Origin: G963665925 sp050596425
GTDB lineage: Bacteria; Bacillota; Clostridia; Peptostreptococcales; Acidaminobacteraceae
Direction of reading: 5' to 3'
DNA length: 64,000 nt
Assembly (NCBI RefSeq): GCF_050596425.1
Contig: NZ_CP192292.1
Location: forward strand, 1,550,001 to 1,614,000
Below the pieces are notes generated by a model. The model was not told the origin of the DNA, made no database searches, and saw only the letters and a list, made by a program, of their open reading frames with translations. Made by a program: the position numbers and the translations under genes. Positions 35,801 to 41,842 of the stretch are shown piece after piece (the stretch's first letter is position 1; every line of letters starts with the position of its first letter).

Positions 35801-36177
35801 CCTTCATAGGGGTTGTAGCCCTTGTTGGTATAGCGGTTAATGATGCCATTGTCCTTGTTGACTACATTAACTATTTAAGAAGAAATGGCTATGAGCTTTA
35901 TGATGCGGTTAGGGAAACTGGCAAAACGCGATTTATGCCAGTGCTTGCCACAACCATTACAACAGCAGGTGGTATCCTGCCAATCACACTGAAGCAGGAG
36001 TTCTTTGGACCGATGGGCTACGCCCTCATATTCGGTCTTATGATGGCAACCGTTCTAACCCTTGTGGCAGTGCCTACGCTTTACACCATGCTAGAAGAGT
36101 TCAAAATGAACTTTAGACGTCGTAAAAACAAAACCGAAGAAGCTGCAAACTTGCAGCCAAACGCAGTGACAGAATAA
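32812..36177 (+). CDS. RND efflux transporter (AcrB/HAE1-like permease)
   Basis: The 1121-residue proton-driven exporter has the RND plan: 12 membrane helices in two halves and two large extracytoplasmic loops, with an N-terminal extension and a soluble insert between the halves. The usual charged relay is altered: TM4 reads VLAVGMLVDNGIVIMENVDR (DN in place of the AcrB DD pair, about residue 425) and TM10 reads GIAVNDAIVLVDYIN (ND in place of the Lys-Asn pair, about residue 1008). The second Asp may replace the Lys-Asp couple. The adaptor gene follows. No TolC-like gene is present, consistent with a cell lacking an outer membrane. Substrates are unknown. AAGGAGGGG precedes the ATG. Confidence 0.92.
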   Translation: MKNDQEWRDIPELQQPRNILGKWAAFFIDRYKIVYLMLIAIIIIGVSAFVSLPRELQPEIVLPYGQIFTMYPGAAPEEVETLVTNKLESKLEEVEDLKTISSYSYSGVSNIWLEFEQGTDMEKRMNEVREKVTKAQYDLPADAETPEVNELQSNNSPIMIVNMSGDYTQAELKNYAELIEQRLETETVIADVLVIGGLEREIQVHVDPKRLAVYGISLDQIQASIQASNLNYPGGSATLDEKNFNIRTVGELENVEALNDVIVGYTQSGPIKIKDIAVVENGYKEVESYSKMSVGLGTDEAHMKSSVALSIKKKDTADVIRTSALVREILAEEHGKLYPANMKIQISGDTAEFVDEQLGAVMDNAFSGLYLVLVVLFLFIGLREAGIVSIVIPLAIMMALSFLNAADMTLNNITLFSMVLAVGMLVDNGIVIMENVDRLRAKGLDSRLAAEAGTNQIAPAIMASTLTTLAAFFPIALTPGIMGAFIKPIPITVMFALGSSFFLAITITPALCSVFLRKRPKPTSEMPPVKKHGLRIASVLFIVILAMQAFKGDDGYGLLSFGFAAIFGGFMFAKMYVKRTPGTEHPFINGYGKRLYSIVSKRSRRWILVGTLLVAFVGSMALIPLGILKVEMFGQSDYDRLYIDITTPKGSTLDQTAQVAEKIEGILFDYPEIETFVSNVGITGADSFDSFSGSSSGTPNIARLTIDLYSADDRDRTSMDIAALLRERVKKIPGAEIEVTELEDGPPSDAPIVVGIIGEDLVKMEATANRFKSILMDIEGTRDVGTSLNSGGPEIEIRVDKEKAALYGLNDYTIAKTIRDSVAGLKATTYRSNQEEIDVMIRSGIDSMGSKDELKSMYFYNRQGQAIRFDQVASFIESETSPTIRHEDGRRRVNVFSQTVAGANTVEIMDAFKAKTENISLPDGVSVKYAGELGDMQDSFTDMLVNMVVAAILVYIILAVQFNSLSQPLIILFAVPLGLIGVMPGLVLTGNSFGFLAFIGVVALVGIAVNDAIVLVDYINYLRRNGYELYDAVRETGKTRFMPVLATTITTAGGILPITLKQEFFGPMGYALIFGLMMATVLTLVAVPTLYTMLEEFKMNFRRRKNKTEEAANLQPNAVTE

Positions 36178-36188
36178 GGAGGATGGCG

Positions 36189-37262
36189 ATGAAAAGATTA
36201 TTAATAATTGCCCTGGGGATTCTGGTTCTGGCTGGTTGCTCTAATGCTTCAGCTGAAGAAAAAACAAAGAATGAAGCCCCTGTGGTTGAAAAAAAAGCAG
36301 TGGAAGTGGTATCTGTAGAAGACAGACAAATGATTGGGAGATTGGTTATGCCTGGTCAGGTTGAGGCAGACAAGGTTCAGTCGGTGTCGTCCCTTGTTAG
36401 TGGACAAATTGAAGCCCTTTATGCAGAAGTCGGAGACTATGTAGAAGAAGGCACACTTCTTGTAGAAATAGATGACGAGTTTACAAAACTTCAAAAAAAC
36501 CAAGCGGATATAGGGTCTAGTCTATCAAGTCTATCCCTTGAAAGTGCCAAGAGATCTTATGAGAGAACAAAGGCGCTTTATGAGAGTGGTTCTGTAACAC
36601 AAGCCCAGTATGATGGTGCTTCAGATATGTTGGCCAAGGCCAAGCTTGATTATTCTATGGGCTCGAACTCGGTCAGTCAAATGCGCTATCAATTGAAACA
36701 CATGGACATTAAGGCCCCTATAAGTGGTGTTATCTCAATGAAAATGCAAAATGTTGGATTGGCAGTGAATCCGGGGTCACCTATATACGAAATTGTTGAC
36801 ATTAATGACGTTATTGTTGAAGCAGGCGTGACAGAAGGGGATATTAATAGACTGGCAAAGGAACAAGTTGTCAGTGTAGACCTTCCTGCGGCCAACCTTA
36901 TCGTCGATGGAACTGTTGAGGGTGTCGGTCCGGTACAGCAGCAAGGGGGAACTTATCCTGTGCGCGTTCGTATCGCCAATGAAGAAGGCTTGATCAAGCC
37001 AGGCATGTACGCAGAACTCAGCATAGAAACAGAAAAACCTAAAAATGTTTTAGCGGTTCCCAAAATTGCAGTTCTACATGAAAATGGTAGGGACTACGTC
37101 TTTGTTGCAGAAGGCGAAAAAGCAGTTAAAAAAGAAATTCAAAAAGGTCTGGCCTTTGAAACATATTTTGAAGTCTTGTCTGGTCTTGAGGACGGTGAGA
37201 AGATTGTTGTATCAGGTCAGGCTTACCTAGATGATGGTGACGTGCTTGAAATCATCGAATAA
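36189..37262 (+). CDS. RND adaptor subunit (membrane fusion lipoprotein)
   Basis: The 357-residue HlyD/AcrA-type adaptor starts with a lipoprotein signal ending LAGC, so it is tethered outside the membrane. Then come the biotinyl-lipoyl halves (QVEADKVQSVSSLVSGQIEA, LKHMDIKAPISGVISMK), a short helical hairpin (about 105-165), a beta-barrel and a membrane-proximal domain (VLAVPKIAVLHENGRDYVFV). ATG 36189 is preferred to 36183, being correctly spaced from AAGGAGG. It is cotranscribed with the permease, in the order permease then adaptor. A terminator follows. Confidence 0.9.
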   Translation: MKRLLIIALGILVLAGCSNASAEEKTKNEAPVVEKKAVEVVSVEDRQMIGRLVMPGQVEADKVQSVSSLVSGQIEALYAEVGDYVEEGTLLVEIDDEFTKLQKNQADIGSSLSSLSLESAKRSYERTKALYESGSVTQAQYDGASDMLAKAKLDYSMGSNSVSQMRYQLKHMDIKAPISGVISMKMQNVGLAVNPGSPIYEIVDINDVIVEAGVTEGDINRLAKEQVVSVDLPAANLIVDGTVEGVGPVQQQGGTYPVRVRIANEEGLIKPGMYAELSIETEKPKNVLAVPKIAVLHENGRDYVFVAEGEKAVKKEIQKGLAFETYFEVLSGLEDGEKIVVSGQAYLDDGDVLEIIE

Positions 37263-37317
37263 GAACTCAAACTATTGGGTCTAGCTCATACCTTGACCAG
37301 ACCAATAATTTAATAGA

Positions 37318-37369
37318 AAAAACCGATTTGTGCGTGTTTTAACACACGAACTGATCGGTTTTTCTTTTT
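37318..37369 (+). terminator. Terminator after the RND operon
   Basis: AAAAACCGAT (37318-37327) pairs with ATCGGTTTTT (37354-37363); TGTGCGTGTT and AACACACG extend the structure inside. A second weaker hairpin (ATTGGGTCT/AGACCAAT) lies at about 37274-37308. Confidence 0.8.
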
Positions 37370-37505
37370 GTGTGAGGGAAGTGAATGGGGTGGGTCTGGA
37401 TGATAAAAATTATAAATATCCCTTATCTTAGGCATTGAAATGCACAAGAATGGGTAAATATGAGATAGGTCTTTGTGAAGATTGATGAAAAGGAGTGGAT
37501 GTCTT

Positions 37506-37727
37506 TTGGATCAAAAAGAACTGCTTAATCAAATAATCAATCATAAAATGTTGCGCAAAATGTTTGAAGTGGAGTGTGGAAAGCCGAGCTCAGACTTTCA
37601 TGTTTTTACAAGAAGCCAAATTCATGAAATCACTGCAGAGCAAAACAACCCTCTAACAGGATTAATGCTTATGGCCATTAGCACACAAATAGCAGAAGAG
37701 GAAGAAATGTTTTTGAATATGAAATAA
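37506..37727 (+). CDS. Small hypothetical protein
   Basis: A 73-residue soluble protein beginning MDQKELLNQIINHKMLRKMF from TTG 37506, with AGGAG about ten bases upstream. It is largely helical with a central beta-like part (SSDFHVFTRSQIHEI). I recognise no family. It lies 27 bases before the phosphoesterase gene and may be cotranscribed. The alternative TTG at 37482 would place the ribosome binding site inside the gene. Confidence 0.5.
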   Translation: MDQKELLNQIINHKMLRKMFEVECGKPSSDFHVFTRSQIHEITAEQNNPLTGLMLMAISTQIAEEEEMFLNMK

Positions 37728-37754
37728 GAGCTTGTATCACTGGAGGTTTATTTT

Positions 37755-38654
37755 ATGAACACTGACGGTCGCTTAATGCGTGCATATAAATCAGCTCAGG
37801 AAATTCAGTTTGACAACACATCGAAAATCGTATTTCTTAGCGATGTCCATAGGGGGGATAACAGCCTATCTGACGAGTTTGCCCACAATCAAAATATATA
37901 TTATCATGCCTTAAATCACTATTATAATGAAGGCTATACATATATTGAAGTGGGTGATGGTGACGAGTTGTGGGAACATGCAAAGTTCGAGCATATACGA
38001 AGTGCGCATAGTGATGTGTACTGGCTTCTCAGTCAGTTTCATGAAGTTAATAGACTGATTATGCTATATGGAAACCACAATATGCATTTTAGGAACCCAC
38101 AATTTGTTGAGAAAAATCTTCAAGAATTTTATGATGAGTATCTGGAAGAGAGGGGAACCTTATTTCCAGAAATTAAAGTTCATGAAAGTATTATTCTAAG
38201 GCATTCAGATACAGGACAAAAGATATTTGTCGTTCATGGTCATCAAGGCGATTTGCTCAATGATCAGCTTTGGCGTGTGTCAATGGCCTGGATGCGTTAC
38301 TTCTGGAGAATTATGCACATTATTGGATTTAGAAATCCGGCCAGTCCTGCAAAAAATAGGGTTAAACGACACAAAATCGAAAAAAATTTCAGTGACTTTA
38401 TTAAAAGACATGGCATTATTCTTATATGTGGTCATACGCATAGACCCAAATTTCCTAATCCAGGTGAAGTGCCATATTTTAACGATGGTTGCTGTGTTCA
38501 TCCAAGAGGCATTTCAGGTATAGAAATTGTGGATGGAGAGATCATGCTTGTGGATTGGCGGGTAAGGCCAAATAGTGAAGGGGCTTTGTATATAAGTCGT
38601 AAAGTCATAAGAGGGCCTGAAGAACTTAAATCCTACTGGATTAGCGAAAAATAA
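37755..38654 (+). CDS. Metallophosphoesterase (calcineurin-like)
   Basis: The 299-residue cytoplasmic enzyme has the full set of metallophosphoesterase metal ligands: FLSDVHRGD, VGDGDELWE, LYGNHNMH, VHGHQGD and CGHTHRP. Note GDGDE where GDxxD is usual. The overall layout recalls LpxH-like or nucleotide-cleaving phosphoesterases, but a Gram-positive cell makes no lipid A, so the substrate is unknown. ATG 37755 follows GGAGG. Confidence 0.85.
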   Translation: MNTDGRLMRAYKSAQEIQFDNTSKIVFLSDVHRGDNSLSDEFAHNQNIYYHALNHYYNEGYTYIEVGDGDELWEHAKFEHIRSAHSDVYWLLSQFHEVNRLIMLYGNHNMHFRNPQFVEKNLQEFYDEYLEERGTLFPEIKVHESIILRHSDTGQKIFVVHGHQGDLLNDQLWRVSMAWMRYFWRIMHIIGFRNPASPAKNRVKRHKIEKNFSDFIKRHGIILICGHTHRPKFPNPGEVPYFNDGCCVHPRGISGIEIVDGEIMLVDWRVRPNSEGALYISRKVIRGPEELKSYWISEK

Positions 38655-38667
38655 ATAAAGAAATGTA

Positions 38668-38696
38668 TTGACAAGAGAAATACGTTAAAATATAAT
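38668..38696 (+). promoter_or_regulatory. Perfect consensus promoter upstream of the leader ORF
   Basis: TTGACA (38668-38673), 17-base spacer, TATAAT (38691-38696). It is the best promoter in the window and predicts a start near 38703. Confidence 0.88.
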
Positions 38697-38739
38697 TAAC
38701 GAGTAAATAACTTTAACGATGCTTTTGGAAGGAGTGGTC

Positions 38740-38790
38740 ATGATGAAAAATCTACAAGTTAAATTAGTGCCACTTCGGCTGGAATTTTAA
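38740..38790 (+). CDS. 16-codon leader ORF before a terminator
   Basis: The ORF encodes MMKNLQVKLVPLRLEF and stops at TAA. AAGGAG (38729-38734) is five bases before the ATG, so translation should be efficient. It is read from a perfect promoter and followed 57 bases later by a strong terminator. This matches attenuator leader peptides, such as those controlling ribosome-antibiotic resistance genes, where stalling changes the RNA fold. There are no runs of one codon, so amino-acid starvation sensing is less likely. The next gene encodes an RsgA-family ribosome GTPase. I do not recognise this peptide. Confidence 0.6.
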   Translation: MMKNLQVKLVPLRLEF

Positions 38791-38847
38791 TACGACTCTT
38801 TGTTATACAAACATGCATTATTGTGTTTTTAAGACGACTTGATTTCT

Positions 38848-38876
38848 AACCGACGTGGTAGCCGCGTCGGTTTTTT
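38848..38876 (+). terminator. Attenuator-like terminator
   Basis: AACCGACG (38848-38855) pairs with CGTCGGTT (38865-38872) around a nine-base loop, then a T run to 38876. An upstream stem AAACAT/GTGTTT (about 38809-38828) could belong to an alternative fold. Confidence 0.88.
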
Positions 38877-38953
38877 ATGTTGGAGTTGTGCAAAATTTTA
38901 AGTCCGTGTTGTGACGTTAGGACCTTTAAATGGAATTTTGCTGAATCCGCAGT

Positions 38954-39110
38954 GCACGTGATTATGAAATATGCCTCTCATCTTAATCGAGGTCATGTGC
39001 GTGAAAACCATAGTCAAGTCTCCCTGTTTATAAGGGGTTAGCGAAATGCTAAAACACAGTCGATGGAATAAGTGAAATGTATAACGCGCCTAGATGAAAG
39101 TGATTCTAGG
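38954..39110 (+). other. Structured region between the attenuator and rsgA
   Basis: This is part of the 335-bp gap before rsgA. Helices seen by eye: GCACGTGA (38954-38961) with TCATGTGC (38993-39000), enclosing CCTC/GAGG; CCAT (39008-39011) with ATGG (39062-39065), enclosing TCCCT/AGGGG and TTAGC/GCTAA; and CCTAGA/TCTAGG (39089-39110) directly before the AAGGAG site. It matches no riboswitch class I know. Confidence 0.35.
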
Positions 39111-39125
39111 TAAAGGAGAAAATCA

Positions 39126-40142
39126 ATGACAATGATAAGAACTTGGGGTATGATTAGCCCTGAAATATATGAACATGTTGAAAAGACAAACTGCCATATT
39201 ATGCGTGTTGTAAGAGATGGAAATATGCACTATATGCTTTCAGATGAAGAGGGGACCCTGGATGGTGTCCTGTCAGGAAAAATGAAGGGCCGTATAGAAA
39301 ATGCCTCTGACTATCCTTGTATTGGAGACTGGGTTGCCGTTCAGGATCGTCCTAAGCAGGGGGAGCGTGCCATTATAGAATCTGTGCTTCATAGAAAAAC
39401 ATGTTTGAAACGGAAAAACGCTGGCACGGACATGCAAATTCAAAACATGGCGGCCAATGTGGACACCGTCTTCATATGTACATCAATAAACGAGGATTTT
39501 AGCCCTAGACGAATCGAGCGGTTTGGTATTATTACAAGCGGGAGTGGGGCAGACACTGTGGTTGTTTTAACGAAGTCTGACTTGGTTGAAAATGCTCAGA
39601 CAACTGCTGACGATTTGCAGAAAAGGCTGGGGAACATCCCTGTCATAACAGTAAATTCTGAAGAAGAAACCGGGTATGCATCTATAAAGTCCCTTCTGAA
39701 ACCCCATAAAACCTATGCTTTTATTGGATCATCAGGTGTAGGGAAATCCACCCTTATAAATGCCCTTATGGGAGAGGTGGTTATGGAGACCAAGGCGGTT
39801 CGAAGCGATGACAAGGGGCGTCACACCACAACCCACAGGCAAATGTTAAAAACACCAGAAAACCACATTTTAATTGACATGCCTGGGGTTAGAGAAGTCC
39901 AGCTCTATAACGATAAAGGGGCACTTAGCTTAGCCTTTGATGATATTTCTGATATGGCGAAGAACTGCAAATTTAATGATTGCAAACATGAGACAGAGCC
40001 TGGGTGTGCCGTGCGTCAAGCCATAAGTGATGGAGAGATTGATGAAGACAGACTCATCAACTATAAAAAGATGCTCAGGGAAATGGAGGCCTACTGGAAG
40101 AGAAAGGGCCACGGGAAATATAAGAGTAAAAGAAGGCGTTAG
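39126..40142 (+). CDS. rsgA: RsgA-family circularly permuted GTPase (small-subunit maturation)
   Basis: RsgA (YjeQ/YloQ) binds the 30S subunit late in assembly and hydrolyses GTP. The 338-residue protein has an N-terminal OB-fold (GDWVAVQD), the permuted order G4 (TKSDL), G1 (GSSGVGKST), G3 (DMPG), and the C-terminal zinc knuckle CKFNDCKHETEPGCAV. It is longer than the housekeeping ~295-residue form and the start sequence is atypical, so it may be a specialised paralogue. ATG 39126 follows AAGGAG by seven bases. A leader-peptide attenuator and a structured region lie upstream. It is transcribed alone. Confidence 0.88.
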   Translation: MTMIRTWGMISPEIYEHVEKTNCHIMRVVRDGNMHYMLSDEEGTLDGVLSGKMKGRIENASDYPCIGDWVAVQDRPKQGERAIIESVLHRKTCLKRKNAGTDMQIQNMAANVDTVFICTSINEDFSPRRIERFGIITSGSGADTVVVLTKSDLVENAQTTADDLQKRLGNIPVITVNSEEETGYASIKSLLKPHKTYAFIGSSGVGKSTLINALMGEVVMETKAVRSDDKGRHTTTHRQMLKTPENHILIDMPGVREVQLYNDKGALSLAFDDISDMAKNCKFNDCKHETEPGCAVRQAISDGEIDEDRLINYKKMLREMEAYWKRKGHGKYKSKRRR

Positions 40143-40228
40143 AGTCTTGCTATCAAACGCTTAAAAAATATATGTCTGACCATGACCATATCATAGTATA
40201 GAAGTGTATTTCATAAGTGTCTAAATGC

Positions 40229-40290
40229 AAAACCCATTTACAAACCCCATTCCCTCTTAGGTGGAAGGTGTTTTGTAAATGGGTTTCTTG
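40229..40290. terminator. Bidirectional terminator between rsgA and the convergent gene
   Basis: AAACCCATTTACAAAA-type arm (40229-40244) pairs with TTTTGTAAATGGGTTT (40271-40286), then CTTGTTTTG. The A-rich left arm also suits the minus-strand gene. Confidence 0.8.
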
Positions 40291-40321
40291 TTTTGTGGTT
40301 TAATGCCTGGGGGTTCACGTT

Positions 40322-41467
40322 TTATTGAATGATAGATAAGAGCTTTTTATCATAAACCGTGTGCATGTGTTCCCAATCGTATTTCTGGGTGATGTAACGG
40401 AATACATCTCGCTTGTGAGACTTGGCTTGGGGCCTGAAATTTAATATAAAGTGCCTTAGTCGTTTCACCAAGTCTTCCTGATTCTCGTAGAAAAAGTCAG
40501 GATGAGCATTTGGACAGACAAGCTCTGGGTAGGACAGTCGCCTAGGTAAGAGCGGTTGAACACCACAGTGAATGGCTTCCATAAAACTAATCCCAAATGT
40601 TTCGTGGTTGGACGTTACAGGCAAAATATCTGACTGAACGAGCCATTCTACATACGCTTCATAAGTATTGGGCTTGCCGAAGGCGACAATATGCTTTTTT
40701 AACCTTTCTTTGGCTTCTTTGAAAACCTTGGGTGGTTTTTTACTTTCCGCACCAAGAACGGCCAGATTAAAATGAAGCCCATCTTCTGAGAGGGTGTAGA
40801 GAGCCTCAAAAAAGTCGTTTGGGTTTTTGTCATACTCCCACCGGTGGGTCCACAAAATAGTGGGCCAATCTGCATTTGCGGGAGTGTTTTTAAGGGAGTT
40901 ATCAGTGGCGTCCTTATCACAATCAGGAAATTCGATGCCTAGGGGTAGAACGGTGGTTTTCTCTTTTAAGGCAGTTACTGTCTCAAGGCCTCTATAATCA
41001 GGCATGCGTTTTAACAAGGTCTCAAGAGCGTGAAAAAAAGAATCCATTTGAGCTTTTGAATTGAAAAACACATGGTCAGATGCCAACGCTGACGTGTAGT
41101 TAATGAAGCCGTAATGAAAGTCGCGTGCTCTTTTCGAGTCCGTGTCATTGTCCGTATATGGATAGGACAATTGGTTTTCATGAAAGTAAAAAGCAGTAGG
41201 AATACTGCGAAGAGATCGGTCCAGTAAACTTATAAGACTTGTGAGATCAACCATATCGCTCACAAGCATTAAGTCAGGAGCAGGTTTGTTCTTGTATTTG
41301 GCATTGATCCTGGCAGCCATTTCTATGGCAGATCCGTGCATGCGCCATTTCCAGTGCCGACCTTCAAGGGTCATTAATTCAATTGTATGTTTGGAATACT
41401 TGATGTATCCATCGGCCCATACCTTGTGTGAGCCTGAGTAGTAGGGTTCTATTAGTAAAATTCTCAT
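40322..41467 (-). CDS. DUF3524 glycosyltransferase, tRNA-queuosine alpha-mannosyltransferase-like
   Basis: The 381-residue cytoplasmic GT-B enzyme has the DUF3524 N-terminal domain (MRILLIEPYYSGSHKVWADG, LEGRHWKWRMHGSAI) and a GT4-type C-terminal domain (WTHRWEYDKNPNDFFEAL, VTSNHETFGISFMEAI). This architecture is that of GTDC1/QTMAN, which adds mannose to queuosine at tRNA position 34 in animals. Bacterial relatives carry the same name by homology, and whether they mannosylate queuosine is unproven. No queuosine biosynthesis gene is in the window. It is a single-gene unit. Confidence 0.82.
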   Translation of the reverse strand: MRILLIEPYYSGSHKVWADGYIKYSKHTIELMTLEGRHWKWRMHGSAIEMAARINAKYKNKPAPDLMLVSDMVDLTSLISLLDRSLRSIPTAFYFHENQLSYPYTDNDTDSKRARDFHYGFINYTSALASDHVFFNSKAQMDSFFHALETLLKRMPDYRGLETVTALKEKTTVLPLGIEFPDCDKDATDNSLKNTPANADWPTILWTHRWEYDKNPNDFFEALYTLSEDGLHFNLAVLGAESKKPPKVFKEAKERLKKHIVAFGKPNTYEAYVEWLVQSDILPVTSNHETFGISFMEAIHCGVQPLLPRRLSYPELVCPNAHPDFFYENQEDLVKRLRHFILNFRPQAKSHKRDVFRYITQKYDWEHMHTVYDKKLLSIIQ

Positions 41468-41699
41468 AAAGTGAGTATAACATAAAAGCTGGGTGTGTGA
41501 GCGGGTTTTTGTCAGCTAGAATGGCTTTAAGGGAGCTATGTAAATGCAAGAAGACTTGTTTTAAAAATCAGTAATAAAAGCATGGCGTTTTAAGCGGGCT
41601 GGGGAAAACAATGCGTTTTGTATGCATTTGTGTACATATATATTACAGTTAAATTGTAGGTGTTAAAAAGCTGAAGTAGTTAATATGACTTAATTTATT

Positions 41700-41766
41700 A
41701 GAAAACGATTGCCTTCAAAAAGAAAAACGTTTGCCTATTGAAGTGCAAAAATATGCATGCTATAAT
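41700..41766 (+). promoter_or_regulatory. gltB promoter with two cre-like repeats
   Basis: TTGAAG (41738-41743), 17 bases, extended -10 TGCTATAAT (41758-41766). Upstream lie AGAAAACGATTGCCT (41700-41714) and AGAAAAACGTTTGCCT (41721-41736), near-copies of one motif. A third is at 16054. They resemble CcpA cre sites and sit where an activator or repressor could act. The rest of the 375-bp gap holds nothing obvious. Confidence 0.55.
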
Positions 41767-41842
41767 CAGGATTAAAATATTATCAGAAAATTCAATATTT
41801 TGAGAGAAGAGAGAGAATAGCATGCAATAGGAGGTAAGGCTT

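Noticed and set aside
38668..38880. T-box or amino-acid biosynthesis attenuator
   Set aside because: There is no T-box AGGGTGG-type sequence and the leader ORF has no run of one amino acid; rsgA is not an amino-acid gene.
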